Shown here one piece after another: positions 8,392 through 17,388 of a stretch of 36,665 nt of DNA. Under the pieces are notes generated by a model, which was not told the DNA's origin, searched no databases, and saw only the letters and a program-made list of their open reading frames with translations. The translations under genes were made by a program, and so were the position numbers. Source of the stretch: Methyloglobulus morosus KoM1 (GTDB lineage Bacteria; Pseudomonadota; Gammaproteobacteria; Methylococcales; Methylomonadaceae). How positions within the stretch are numbered: position 1 is the first letter of the stretch; each line of letters begins with the position of its first letter. Location of the stretch: the NCBI RefSeq assembly GCF_000496735.2, contig NZ_AYLO01000109.1:1-36665 (forward strand), written 5' to 3'.

Positions 8392-8479
8392 AGGCACAGT
8401 TTTGCCCGTACCGACCATACGGTGACAGCTACTTCAGTTCGGGCTAAACTTCTTGAAAACAGGGTTACGGAAAAAACGG

Positions 8480-8635
8480 TTATTTGATCTTGCCTTCTTT
8501 GTACATAACGTGCTTGCGGGCTACGGGATCAAATTTTTTGATCTCCATTTTTTCCGGCATCGTTTTCTTGTTTTTGGTGGTGGTGTAGAAATGGCCGTTG
8601 CCTTCGCTGGAAATAAGTTTGATTTTATCGCGCAT
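8480..8635 (-). CDS. rpmG: 50S ribosomal protein L33
   Basis: A 51-aa basic protein reads from ATG 8635 to TAA 8480. It begins [20 protein letters not shown] and ends [11 protein letters not shown], matching the L33 family, which binds 23S rRNA near the E site. It lacks the paired CxxC zinc motifs, so it is the zinc-independent form. It lies 11 bp downstream of rpmB in the usual rpmB-rpmG order and shares its promoter. Confidence 0.97.
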   Translation of the reverse strand: MRDKIKLISSEGNGHFYTTTKNKKTMPEKMEIKKFDPVARKHVMYKEGKIK

Positions 8636-8646
8636 GGTTAACTCCC

Positions 8647-8883
8647 TTAAGCTATGATGCCGTTTTTACGCATATCCGCCAAAACAACGTCTATGCCTTT
8701 TTTGTCGATGATTCGCATGCCTTTGGCGGATAACCGAAGGCGCACCCAACGGTTTTCACTTTCCACCCAAAAACGGTGATGGTGCAGGTTGGGGAGAAAA
8801 CGTCTCTTGGTTCTATTGTTGGCGTGTGATACGTTGTTGCCGACCACAGGCTGTTTTCCTGTTACTTGACATACTCTGGACAT
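8647..8883 (-). CDS. rpmB: 50S ribosomal protein L28
   Basis: This 78-aa basic protein begins [20 protein letters not shown] and contains [17 protein letters not shown], both characteristic of L28. It is a structural protein of the large subunit. Like L33 it lacks the Cys pairs of the zinc-binding version. ATG 8883 lies about 36 nt downstream of the predicted transcription start. Confidence 0.98.
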   Translation of the reverse strand: MSRVCQVTGKQPVVGNNVSHANNRTKRRFLPNLHHHRFWVESENRWVRLRLSAKGMRIIDKKGIDVVLADMRKNGIIA

Positions 8884-8926
8884 GATGGGCCTCTAGCTGG
8901 GTGCCTGGATTCAAATTTAGCCCGTC

Positions 8927-8955
8927 TTTATACCAAAAATTCTTTCCAAGGTAAA
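8927..8955 (-). promoter_or_regulatory. Predicted sigma-70 promoter of rpmB-rpmG
   Basis: On the minus strand, TTTACC (8950-8955) and TATAAA (8927-8932) are 17 bp apart. The -10 region is followed by a GC-rich discriminator (GACGGGC), typical of stringently controlled ribosomal promoters. It is inferred from sequence only. Confidence 0.5.
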
Positions 8956-9012
8956 TAACAATCTATAAAATGAAATGAATAGTCACCTTACAAGCCTTAT
9001 GGAAAGACAGCA

Positions 9013-9960
9013 ATGCCAATAAAACTAGGCATGGTCATGGATCCCATTGCCCGGATCAACATCAAGAAAGACACCAGCTTTGCCATGTTGCTCGAAGCCC
9101 AAGCCAGGGGATGGGAGCTGCATTACATGGAATTGGGCGACCTGTATCTAAGGGACGGCAAGCCTTACGCCAAAACCCGAACTCTTAATGTGCAACGCGA
9201 CAATCAGCAATGGTTCCGGTTCGTTGCCGAACAGGATATTGCGTTGGATACGCTTGGTGTCATCCTCATGCGTAAGGATCCGCCGTTCGACCAGGAATAT
9301 CTCTACGCAACTTATCTGCTGGAACTGGCGGAGCATGCTGGCGTATATGTAGTCAACAAACCGCAATCCTTGCGCGATGCGAACGAAAAGTTGTTTACGG
9401 CGTGGTTTCCGCAGTGTTGCACAGAAACCCTGGTTACCCGGGATGCAAGCAGGATAAAAGGTTTTCTGCATGAATTGGGAGACATTATTGTCAAACCCTT
9501 GGATGGCATGGGCGGCGCGTCTATATTCCATATTAAGGAAGGCGATCCTAACCTGAGCGTAATCCTGGAAACGATGACCCAGCACAACAGCCGTACCGTG
9601 ATGGCGCAAAAATATCTGCCGGAGATAAAGGAGGGCGATAAGCGCATCCTGATGGTTAATGGCGAACCTGTGCCTTATTGTCTTGCCCGTATTCCAGCAA
9701 AAGGTGAAAGCAGGGGCAATTTGGCGGCCGGCGGAACGGGCGAAGGCAGGCCGTTGTCCGACCAAGACAGATGGATCGCCAGCCAAGTCGGCCCTACGTT
9801 GCGGGAAAAAGGCTTGGTGTTTGTGGGCTTGGATGTCATCGGATCAACCCTGACCGAAATCAATGTCACCAGCCCGACCTGCGTACAGGAACTGGACAAA
9901 CAATTTGGCCTGAATATTAGCGGCCTGCTAATGGATCATATAGAGACAGTACTGAAATGA
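9013..9960 (+). CDS. gshB: Glutathione synthetase
   Basis: This 315-aa ATP-grasp enzyme joins gamma-glutamylcysteine and glycine to make glutathione in the cytosol. Its length matches E. coli GshB (~316 aa). The N-terminal GMVMDPIARINIKKDTSFAM and the central IVKPLDGMGGASIF glycine-rich loop (~160-175) are diagnostic. The C-terminal metal/ATP site is LTEINVTSPTC (~285-295). It heads a plus-strand run, and its TGA overlaps the ATG of the TonB-like gene (ATGA). The gshB-tonB-yqgE-ruvX order is conserved in many Gammaproteobacteria. Confidence 0.97.
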   Translation: MPIKLGMVMDPIARINIKKDTSFAMLLEAQARGWELHYMELGDLYLRDGKPYAKTRTLNVQRDNQQWFRFVAEQDIALDTLGVILMRKDPPFDQEYLYATYLLELAEHAGVYVVNKPQSLRDANEKLFTAWFPQCCTETLVTRDASRIKGFLHELGDIIVKPLDGMGGASIFHIKEGDPNLSVILETMTQHNSRTVMAQKYLPEIKEGDKRILMVNGEPVPYCLARIPAKGESRGNLAAGGTGEGRPLSDQDRWIASQVGPTLREKGLVFVGLDVIGSTLTEINVTSPTCVQELDKQFGLNISGLLMDHIETVLK

Positions 9961-10838
9961 TGGCGAATCCAGTCGTTTTCGATTCAACCAGTACGGTCAC
10001 CAACAATGACCGGATGTTGGTCGCCTTGTTTATTGCTATCATTGTCCATATCATCCTTGTGCTGGGCATCCGCTTTACTGAACCAGAACCCCCTATTCAG
10101 GACAGCCGTTCGATTGATGTTATTCTGGTCAATATACCCGCCAAAAAAGCACCCAAAGAAGCCAAATTTTTAGCGCAAGACAATCAAATAGGCACGGGCG
10201 AAAATTTCAAAAAACCAGAGCCGCCTGCTAAACGGATTGTCAACCAGGGTAACAGCCCAAGAAAACAGGCGGATAAAACCGAGCAAGAAGAGGCCGAACC
10301 CAAGGCCAAACAAAAACTCATTACCCAGGTAAAAGCCGAAAAAAAGATAGTCTCTGAAACACATGCCGAGACGACAGAGGAAAAAGAAAAACGGCCAAAG
10401 TTGACCGCAGAAATGCTGCAACAACAGGTCGCGCAATACGGGAATGAAATTAGGCTTAAGGAACAAAGTGCAGACCAGACTAAGATAAAATTCGCCAATT
10501 CCGTCAGTGCCCATAAGTATATCGCCGCGCAATATGTGAAAGACTGGGAAAGCAAAGTCGAACGCACAGGCAACATGAACTATCCGGCGATAGCGGCGAA
10601 GAAAAATTTTTCGGGTACTTTGACAATGGATGTTGGGATTAAAGCCGACGGCAGCATTTACAGTATGCGAATTTCACGTTCATCCGGTTATCCCGAGTTG
10701 GATGAAGCGGCGAAACGGATTGTCAGGATGAGCGCCCCGTTTCCGGCCTTGCCCAGTGACCTGCTTAAAGAGGTGAACGTCCTGGTCATCACCCGAAAAT
10801 GGAAATTTTCTGACGAATCGGGAATGACTACGCCATAA
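9957..10838 (+). CDS. TonB-family energy transducer
   Basis: This 293-aa protein has the TonB layout: a short cytoplasmic N terminus, one membrane anchor (residues ~20-40, ALFIAIIVHIILVLGIRF), a Lys/Glu/Pro-rich linker crossing the periplasm (~45-165), and a TonB C-terminal domain (~195-285) with GTLTMDVGIKADGSI and a YPELDEAAKRIV helix. Such proteins pass proton-motive energy from ExbB/ExbD to outer-membrane receptors. No exbBD genes are adjacent, so partners must be elsewhere. A second ATG at 9960 is an equally possible start. The TonB-dependent receptor at 20344-22491 is a conceivable but unproven client. Confidence 0.88.
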   Translation: MMANPVVFDSTSTVTNNDRMLVALFIAIIVHIILVLGIRFTEPEPPIQDSRSIDVILVNIPAKKAPKEAKFLAQDNQIGTGENFKKPEPPAKRIVNQGNSPRKQADKTEQEEAEPKAKQKLITQVKAEKKIVSETHAETTEEKEKRPKLTAEMLQQQVAQYGNEIRLKEQSADQTKIKFANSVSAHKYIAAQYVKDWESKVERTGNMNYPAIAAKKNFSGTLTMDVGIKADGSIYSMRISRSSGYPELDEAAKRIVRMSAPFPALPSDLLKEVNVLVITRKWKFSDESGMTTP

Positions 10839-10873
10839 TACTGTCTACCGTCAGAGAAATCGGAGACGCCACA

Positions 10874-11437
10874 ATGAGCGAATTTAGCTACCTCAATAAT
10901 CAATTCATTATCGCTATGCCTAGCTTGATGGAGCCGACATTCCATCATACCGTCACCTTCCTGTGCCAGCACACTAAAGAAGGCGCATTGGGGATCGTTA
11001 TTAACCGCTCTGCAGACATGAAGTTGGGTGAAATCTTCAAGCAAATGGAGATCACCGTTAAATCCCCGACGGCAGCGCAAGCTCCCGTATTTTCGGGTGG
11101 CCCAGTGCAGCAGGACAGAGGGTTCGTGGTCCATACCGCTTGCGGGGATTGGGACATGACCTTGCCCGTTTCCGAAGTTATTTCCCTGACCACCTCCCGC
11201 GACGTGATTGAAGCCATTGCGGCAGGAGAAGGCCCGGCACAATATTTAGTTGCCCTAGGCTATGCCGGTTGGGGCGAAGGGCAACTGGAACAAGAGATTT
11301 TGAGCAATTCCTGGCTGAATACGCCTTATGCCAAGCAAATCCTGTTTGATACGCCAGTGAACCAGCGCTGGAATGCTGCCGCCAGCCAAATCGGCATCAA
11401 CATCAATCAATTGACCACGCCGGCCGGACATGGTTGA
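10874..11437 (+). CDS. yqgE: YqgE/AlgH family protein (UPF0301)
   Basis: This 187-aa protein matches the family length. Recognisable motifs are LNNQFIIAMPSLMEPTFHHTV near the N terminus, GALGIVINR (~37-45), and FSGGPVQQDRGFVVH (~75-90). AlgH was first linked to alginate control in Pseudomonas, but the molecular role is unresolved. GGAG at 10862-10865 is a good ribosome-binding site. It overlaps the ruvX start by 8 bp, the usual yqgE-ruvX coupling. Confidence 0.95.
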   Translation: MSEFSYLNNQFIIAMPSLMEPTFHHTVTFLCQHTKEGALGIVINRSADMKLGEIFKQMEITVKSPTAAQAPVFSGGPVQQDRGFVVHTACGDWDMTLPVSEVISLTTSRDVIEAIAAGEGPAQYLVALGYAGWGEGQLEQEILSNSWLNTPYAKQILFDTPVNQRWNAAASQIGININQLTTPAGHG

Positions 11438-11897
11438 CACGTTGAGAGTCGATCCCATTCAAGCCAAAACACCAGACCAAACCTACCTGGGTTTTGATTT
11501 CGGCAACAAAAAAATTGGGGTTGCGGTCGGTCATTTGGTGACAGGCATCGCCAATCCGCTGCTTACCTTGCGCTCCCTCAACCAAAACCCGGATTGGGAT
11601 GGCATAAGCAAACTGATCAACGAGTGGCAACCTGCCGGTTTAGTCGTCGGCATTTCGAAACAACTGGATGGCTCGGACAACCTGATTACCCCGCGTATGT
11701 TAAAATTTTGTCGGCAATTGGGCGGCAGGTACAATCTGCCTGTCTACCAACAAGATGAAACCTTATCCACCTATGAAGCCAAACAGATGTTATTTGACGA
11801 GGTAAACGTAAGCGCAACAAAACTGTGGGCAGTCCAGGACCAATTGGCGGCCCAACTTATTTTGCAGACTTGGCTGAATGACAACGCGCCGCAATAA
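11430..11897 (+). CDS. ruvX: Holliday-junction resolvase-like / pre-16S rRNA nuclease YqgF
   Basis: This 155-aa RNase H-fold protein has the N-terminal motif [16 protein letters not shown] with its catalytic Asp, and a conserved GISKQLDG segment (~73). E. coli YqgF takes part in 16S rRNA 5' end maturation and resembles Holliday-junction resolvases. The N terminus is ~15 residues longer than in E. coli. A GTT-GAC-ACG stretch follows the ATG at 11430 and no better internal ATG is available. Its TAA overlaps the pyrB ATG (TAATG). Confidence 0.93.
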   Translation: MVDTLRVDPIQAKTPDQTYLGFDFGNKKIGVAVGHLVTGIANPLLTLRSLNQNPDWDGISKLINEWQPAGLVVGISKQLDGSDNLITPRMLKFCRQLGGRYNLPVYQQDETLSTYEAKQMLFDEVNVSATKLWAVQDQLAAQLILQTWLNDNAPQ

Positions 11898-12859
11898 TGC
11901 CCACTAACCTGCAATTAAACTCAGAAGGCAAACTCAAACATTTCCTGACCATAGAAGGGCTGGATAAACAGCTATTGTTAGAAATACTGGATCTGGCAGA
12001 CTCTTTTGTCGGCTCGGAAGACCGGCGTATCAAAAAAATACCGCTGCTGCGCGGCAAAAGCATCGTCAACTTGTTTTTCGAAAACAGTACCCGCACCCGC
12101 ACAACTTTTGAACTCGCTGCCAGGCGTTTATCAGCCGACGTGTTAAGCATGAGTATTGCGACTTCGTCGACCTCGAAAGGAGAAAGCCTGCTCGATACTA
12201 TCCGCAACCTGGAAGCCATGTATGTCGATATGTTTGTTGTGCGTCATGGCATCAGTGGCGCGGCACACTTTATCGCCCAACATGCCGCTTCCCATGTCAG
12301 CGTCATCAACGCCGGAGATGGGCAACACGCCCATCCCACCCAAGCCATGCTGGATATGTTTACCATCCGGCAGATGAAAGGCGACTTCGCAAACTTGAAG
12401 GTGGCTGTCGTCGGTGACATCCTGCATTCCCGGGTTGCCCGTTCTGATATACAGGCACTCAATACTTTGGGTGTCGCAGAAGTCCGTGTCATTGCCCCTA
12501 AAACCTTATTGCCTGCACAAGTTGAAACAATGGGGGTTACGGTTTCGCACGATCTCGCCGACGGCCTGAAAGATATTGACGTGATTATCATGTTGCGGTT
12601 ACAAAAAGAGCGCATGAGTGCCGCGTTGCTCCCTAGCGAAAGCGAATACTTCAAATGCTTCGGGCTGACCGAAGCACGGCTGAAAATCGCCAAGCCTGAT
12701 GCCATTGTGATGCACCCAGGCCCTATTAACCGTGGCGTTGAAATCGATTCAAATGTGGCTGACGGCCCGCAGTCGGTTATCCTCAAGCAGGTGAGCAACG
12801 GTATTGCCATCCGCATGGCGATCATGGCGATGGTCATGCAAAAACAGGAGGGCGTGTGA
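11897..12859 (+). CDS. pyrB: Aspartate carbamoyltransferase catalytic subunit
   Basis: This 320-aa protein catalyses carbamoyl phosphate plus aspartate to carbamoyl aspartate, the first committed pyrimidine step. It contains the carbamoyl-phosphate loop [13 protein letters not shown] (~56-68) and the [11 protein letters not shown] motif (~141-151). It is followed by a catalytically dead dihydroorotase-like gene, the arrangement seen in Pseudomonas, where PyrB and PyrC' form a dodecamer. No pyrI regulatory subunit is nearby. The start overlaps ruvX and the end overlaps pyrC', so translation of all three is likely coupled. Confidence 0.97.
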   Translation: MPTNLQLNSEGKLKHFLTIEGLDKQLLLEILDLADSFVGSEDRRIKKIPLLRGKSIVNLFFENSTRTRTTFELAARRLSADVLSMSIATSSTSKGESLLDTIRNLEAMYVDMFVVRHGISGAAHFIAQHAASHVSVINAGDGQHAHPTQAMLDMFTIRQMKGDFANLKVAVVGDILHSRVARSDIQALNTLGVAEVRVIAPKTLLPAQVETMGVTVSHDLADGLKDIDVIIMLRLQKERMSAALLPSESEYFKCFGLTEARLKIAKPDAIVMHPGPINRGVEIDSNVADGPQSVILKQVSNGIAIRMAIMAMVMQKQEGV

Positions 12860-14151
12860 TGGAACACATACTCATCAAAGACGGCAGGATTATCGACCCT
12901 GCCAACAAGATAGACCACATCGGTTCGGTGTATATTGTCGACGGCAAAATTGCATCGGTAACAAACGAGCCTGCTGGATTTAGGGCGGACAAGGTAATTG
13001 ACGCCAAAAACCAAATAGTCTGCCCTGGTTTTATCGACTTAAGCACACGGTTACGTGAACCGGGACAAAGCCGCAAAGCCACTTTTGCCAGCGAAACGGC
13101 CGCCGCCGCCGCATCGGGTGTCACTACGATGTGCCTACAACCGGATACCGTCCCCGTCATTGATGCCCCAGCCGTTGCCGAGTTGATCAAAGACTTGGCG
13201 GAAAAATCCGGCTACACTCAAATTTTGCCGATAGCCGCGTTAACCCAAAAACTCGAAGGCGCAGAGTTAAGCGCGATGCTTACACTCAAACAGGCGGGTT
13301 GCGTAGCGGTCAGCAATGCCAATCAACCCATAAGAAACCTGTTGGTGCTCAGGCGGGCAATGGAATATGCCGCCAGCCACGACTTATTGCTGATCCACCG
13401 GCCTAATGACGTATGGCTGGCGAATAACGGTTGTGTCCATGAAGGTAAACTTTCGACGCGTTACGGCTTGCCCAGCATTCCCGATGCCGCAGAAACCATC
13501 GCCCTGGCGCAATGCCTGGAACTGGCGGAATTGACCGGTTGCCGTGTCCACTTCGGACAGTTAAGCAGCAGGCGATCCGTGATTAGATTGCACCAAGCCA
13601 AAAAATACGGCTTGGCGGTCAGTGCCGATGTCGCCATCCATCAACTGCACCTGACTGAAGACGACATTGTTCCTTTCGACAGTGCCTACCATGTCCAACC
13701 TCCATTCCGTTCGATCCGTGATAAGGAATCGCTCAAGGAAGGCTTGGCTAATGGCACTATCAACAGTATTTGCTCCGACCATCAACCGCTTGACCTCGAT
13801 GCCAAGCTGGGCGCCTTCCCGGAAACCGAACCCGGTATTTCGTCGCTGGAAACCCTGCTGCCCTTGATGCTTAAGCTGGTAGACCAACATGCCATAACCC
13901 TAGAACGAGGCATCGCCGCACTGACCCAAAAACCCGCACAAATACTGCAACTCGACAGCGGGGCATTAACCCTGGGCTTCGCCGCCGATATTTGTATATT
14001 CGATCCTGAACTGGATTGGCAGGTGAATTCAGGAAATTGGAAAAGTCAGGGCGTGAATACGCCGTTTTGGGGAGAGATGTTTAATGGCAAGGTTGCTCAT
14101 ACTTTACAGGCGGGAAGGATAATTTATAGCCAACCAGACATTGCCAATTAG
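12859..14151 (+). CDS. pyrX: Noncatalytic dihydroorotase-like subunit PyrC'
   Basis: This ~430-aa amidohydrolase-fold protein resembles dihydroorotase but lacks the first metal site. Where active enzymes have DxHxH, this one reads DLSTRLREPG (residues 60-69), with Ser62 and Arg64 in place of both His. The later metal/acid segment keeps SDHQPLD. In Pseudomonas such PyrC' proteins are structural partners needed for PyrB assembly, and a separate active PyrC exists elsewhere. The ATG at 12859 has an AGGAGGG site 6 nt upstream and overlaps the pyrB TGA. A GTG at 12856 lies too close to that site. Confidence 0.92.
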   Translation: MEHILIKDGRIIDPANKIDHIGSVYIVDGKIASVTNEPAGFRADKVIDAKNQIVCPGFIDLSTRLREPGQSRKATFASETAAAAASGVTTMCLQPDTVPVIDAPAVAELIKDLAEKSGYTQILPIAALTQKLEGAELSAMLTLKQAGCVAVSNANQPIRNLLVLRRAMEYAASHDLLLIHRPNDVWLANNGCVHEGKLSTRYGLPSIPDAAETIALAQCLELAELTGCRVHFGQLSSRRSVIRLHQAKKYGLAVSADVAIHQLHLTEDDIVPFDSAYHVQPPFRSIRDKESLKEGLANGTINSICSDHQPLDLDAKLGAFPETEPGISSLETLLPLMLKLVDQHAITLERGIAALTQKPAQILQLDSGALTLGFAADICIFDPELDWQVNSGNWKSQGVNTPFWGEMFNGKVAHTLQAGRIIYSQPDIAN

Positions 14152-14223
14152 CCGGCACGGGCACTTCACATATTATCTGGCTGTTCAAGCCTAAGATTAC
14201 TCACCGATCAGCATCAACTTAAC

Positions 14224-15693
14224 ATGGGCATCATCAAAAAACTCGCCTCGCAAACGGCTATCTACGGCCTAAGCAGCATTTTCGGGCGCTTCCTCAATTA
14301 CCTGTTGGTGCCGTTGTACACCTATTATTTCTCAGCCGAGGAATACGGCGTGGTGTCGGAATTTTATGCCTACGCCGGATTTTTTGCCGTGCTGCTGATT
14401 TTCGGTTTTGAGACAGGTTATTTCAGGTTTCGCAACAAAGAAGAAGTCGGCAAAGATACGGCTTATTCTACCGCCTTGTGGTTTATCTTGCTGATTAACC
14501 TTGGTTTTCTTTCAGTCATTGTCTGGGTCAATCCGTGGCTGTCAAATTTTCTGCACTATCCAGACCATCCTGAATACGTCCTGTGTTTCAGCTTGATCTT
14601 GATTATGGACGCTATTGCATCCATACCCTTTGCCCGGTTACGGGCAGAAGACAAGGCCTTCCGCTTTGCCGGGATCAAGGTCATTGAAATCCTGATAACC
14701 GTTGGCCTGAGCCTGTTTTTCATCAAGTTTTGCCCTAAGCTATACGCCGACAACACCTACCCGCTTATCAACCAATTCTACGATCCGGCAATCGGCGTGG
14801 GCTATATCTTTATTGCCAACCTGATTGCCAGTGTCTTTAAGTTTTTTATGCTCACCCCGCAATTACTTGGTCTACGTTGGGGGTTCGACAGCACCTTATT
14901 TCCCCGTATGCTCCGCTATTCCTTGCCGATGGTGGTCATCGGTTTTGCGGGCATCATCAACGAAATGCTCGACCGCGTACTGCTTAAGCAATTGCTGCCC
15001 TACGACTTATCAACCAACATGAAAATGCTGGGGATTTATGGCGCGTGTTACAAGTTGTCTATCCTGATGTCGCTGTTTATCCAGGCCTTCCGTTTTGCCG
15101 CTGAGCCGTTCTTCTTTGCTTATGCAGAGAATGCCGATGCCAAGGTTATCTACGCCAAAGTGTTACGGTTTTTCGTCATCTTCTGCGTGTTCATCTTTTT
15201 GCTGGTCACCTTATTCATTGATTTTTTCAAATACTTTGTCGGGCCGGAGTTCCGTTCGGGGTTGGATGTCGTGCCAATCTTATTACTTGCTAATTTGTTC
15301 CTCGGTATCTACGTCAATTTATCCATCTGGTACAAACTGACCGACCGCACTTTGATCGGTGCTGGCGTATCTTTATGCGCGGCAGCACTTACAATCTATC
15401 TTAATATCAAGTGGATTCCCATTTACGGCTACACCGGCTCCGCCTGGGCGCACCTGATTGGTTATGCGGGCATGGCTTTCGTATCATATATGCTGGGACA
15501 GAAATATTATCCCGTTAAGTACGATGTGCTGAGGGTTTTGGCTTATATCGGCTTGGGATTGGGGATTTACCTAGCTAATCTGCAATTACAAGCGATGATT
15601 CATTGGCCGCCTGGGGTGCTTTCTGCGGCGTTGTTGGTGCTGTATTTGTTGATTGCTGCGCTGTTTGAAAAACGTCAATTGAAAGCGGGATAA
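14224..15693 (+). CDS. Polysaccharide/oligosaccharide flippase (Wzx/MOP superfamily)
   Basis: This 489-aa inner-membrane protein has about 12-14 predicted hydrophobic segments. Its N terminus (SQTAIYGLSSIFGRFLNYLL, then YYFSAEEYGVVSEFYAYAGF) is typical of polysaccharide biosynthesis flippases that move lipid-linked sugars to the periplasmic face. The substrate cannot be told. No glycosyltransferase or sugar-nucleotide gene is nearby, which is unusual for a Wzx. It starts 72 bp after pyrC' and could be read from the same transcript. Confidence 0.9.
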   Translation: MGIIKKLASQTAIYGLSSIFGRFLNYLLVPLYTYYFSAEEYGVVSEFYAYAGFFAVLLIFGFETGYFRFRNKEEVGKDTAYSTALWFILLINLGFLSVIVWVNPWLSNFLHYPDHPEYVLCFSLILIMDAIASIPFARLRAEDKAFRFAGIKVIEILITVGLSLFFIKFCPKLYADNTYPLINQFYDPAIGVGYIFIANLIASVFKFFMLTPQLLGLRWGFDSTLFPRMLRYSLPMVVIGFAGIINEMLDRVLLKQLLPYDLSTNMKMLGIYGACYKLSILMSLFIQAFRFAAEPFFFAYAENADAKVIYAKVLRFFVIFCVFIFLLVTLFIDFFKYFVGPEFRSGLDVVPILLLANLFLGIYVNLSIWYKLTDRTLIGAGVSLCAAALTIYLNIKWIPIYGYTGSAWAHLIGYAGMAFVSYMLGQKYYPVKYDVLRVLAYIGLGLGIYLANLQLQAMIHWPPGVLSAALLVLYLLIAALFEKRQLKAG

Positions 15694-15840
15694 ACGCAAG
15701 CTTGATAAGGAAGAAGCTGAGGCAATCAACAGGCTAGCTTACATTGATGTGGATATTGGGCCGAAGAAAGGTACTTTCTTTACTTAACGGCATTGGGTAT
15801 GTTAGCTTTCTGCTAAAGGTAACCAATTACATAAATATCA

Positions 15841-17166
15841 ATGACCCCAAAGCAACAAATCCAAAATCTTTTGGCCTTCATCGACGACAGCCCCAGTCCG
15901 TGGCATGTGGTCAATACGATAGAATCCCTGCTCAAGCCATTCCAATTTATTAAGCTGGATGAAACCGCCCGATGGCAGCTACAAGCCGGCGGACGGTATT
16001 ATGTCGTGCGGGACGGTTCGTCCATTATCCTATTCGTGCTTGGAACGAAACCGTTAGTTGAATCGGGGTTTAAAATTGTCGGCGCGCATACCGATTCGCC
16101 GGGACTGCGGGTAAAGCCCAATGCGAGCAACAGCAAGGAAGGTTTTGCCCGATTGAATGTCGAGATTTATGGTGGCCCTATCCTTGCGACGTTTACGGAT
16201 CGGGATTTGAGCCTTGCCGGACGGATTTGTTATAAGGACGATCAGGGCGAAATCGATAGCCAACTCATTAAATTCGACCACCCTTTGTTACGGTTACCGA
16301 ATTTGCCTATCCACTTAAACCGGAATGTCAATGAAGATGGCCTGAAACTGCATAAGCAGAATGAATTGCCGCTGATCTTGTCGGTACTGGCTGAGCAGCA
16401 ACTCCCTTCCGATTATTTTTTAGGCGTGTTGCAACAGCAATCGGGGATTGGCAGCAAGCGTATCCTATCCTGGGATTTGGCCGCATACGACACCCAAAAA
16501 GGCGTTATCTGGGGAGCGCAAGAGGAGTTTTACAGCAACAGCCAATTGGATAACCTGGCTTCCTGTCACGCCGCCTTACAGGCATTCCTGGATGAAGCCG
16601 TCTTAAACGGTAGCGAAAACACGCGGGTTTGTGCGTTCTTCGACCATGAAGAAATCGGCAGCGAAAGCAAGTTAGGCGCGGACGGTAGTTTTCTTCCTGA
16701 TGCCCTCATGCGTATTGCATCGTCTTCCCAAGCGGACCAACAGGATTTTGCCCGGATAATGGCGCTTAGTTTCCTGGTCAGTGCCGATATGGCGCATGGT
16801 TATCACCCTAACTTCCCCAATGCCTACGACAGCGACCATAAGGTGATGCTCAATAAGGGGCCGGCTATTAAGGTAAACGTAAACCACCGTTACAGTTCGG
16901 AAAGCATTTCAAAAGCGATGTTTATCGACTGGTGCGATCAGGCCGACGTACCCTACCAGCGCTATTCGCACCGTTGCGACCTGCCATGCGGCAGCACCAT
17001 AGGCCCAATCGCCTCGGCCAAACTGGGTATCCGCTCTGTCGATGTCGGCAACCCGATGTGGGCGATGCACAGTATTAGGGAGAGTGCCGGGGTGTTAGAC
17101 CATGATTATTTAACCAGGGCATTGAAAACATTTTTCTTGTCACAAGCGATAGGCCGGGTCGAATGA
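15841..17166 (+). CDS. apeB: M18 family aminopeptidase (aspartyl aminopeptidase-like)
   Basis: This 441-aa protein is a dinuclear-zinc exopeptidase that prefers acidic N-terminal residues. Family motifs are GAHTDSPGLRVKPN, with metal ligand His83 and Asp85, FFDHEEIGSESKLGADGSFLPD, and DMAHGYHPNF followed by KGPAIKVNVNHRYSS. The length fits the bacterial ApeB group (~430 aa). It is preceded by a 147-bp gap holding a short open remnant and appears to be a single gene. Confidence 0.95.
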   Translation: MTPKQQIQNLLAFIDDSPSPWHVVNTIESLLKPFQFIKLDETARWQLQAGGRYYVVRDGSSIILFVLGTKPLVESGFKIVGAHTDSPGLRVKPNASNSKEGFARLNVEIYGGPILATFTDRDLSLAGRICYKDDQGEIDSQLIKFDHPLLRLPNLPIHLNRNVNEDGLKLHKQNELPLILSVLAEQQLPSDYFLGVLQQQSGIGSKRILSWDLAAYDTQKGVIWGAQEEFYSNSQLDNLASCHAALQAFLDEAVLNGSENTRVCAFFDHEEIGSESKLGADGSFLPDALMRIASSSQADQQDFARIMALSFLVSADMAHGYHPNFPNAYDSDHKVMLNKGPAIKVNVNHRYSSESISKAMFIDWCDQADVPYQRYSHRCDLPCGSTIGPIASAKLGIRSVDVGNPMWAMHSIRESAGVLDHDYLTRALKTFFLSQAIGRVE

Positions 17167-17251
17167 TGGGGTTCCTTGCATGATATTGCTTGCTGAAATA
17201 ATCTCAATAATAAGCTATAGTTGGCCCTCTTTGAAAAGGAGAGATTCGCTG

Positions 17252-17320
17252 TTGTCGGATACGAAACGTAAGTCGTGGCAACCGTGTATTGTAACCTTTG
17301 ATATCTCGTTTTTTAATTAG
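17252..17320 (+). CDS. Possible 22-aa small ORF upstream of the YfiR-like gene
   Basis: A TTG-initiated frame (SDTKRKSWQPCIVTF...) ends at TAG 17320. It is preceded by a strong AAGGAG at 17236-17241, about 10 nt upstream, the best ribosome-binding site in this 222-bp intergenic gap. No regular gene starts there, so the site is either unused or serves a leader peptide. Coding status is doubtful. Confidence 0.2.
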   Translation: MSDTKRKSWQPCIVTFDISFFN

Positions 17321-17388
17321 AACAGCGCAATAATAACGAGCGATGTGTCACTTCCTCCTTGCAGTGGACAACAAAACGCCATAATTGA

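Noticed and set aside
8392-8479. Possible bidirectional terminator between the cNMP-rhodanese gene and rpmG
   Set aside because: Only a GCCCG/CGGGC pairing with a long loop is visible, and no T-tract follows on either strand.
9148-9786. 212-codon minus-strand frame inside gshB
   Set aside because: It is entirely antisense to a full-length glutathione synthetase with intact motifs, has no recognisable domain and reflects codon bias.
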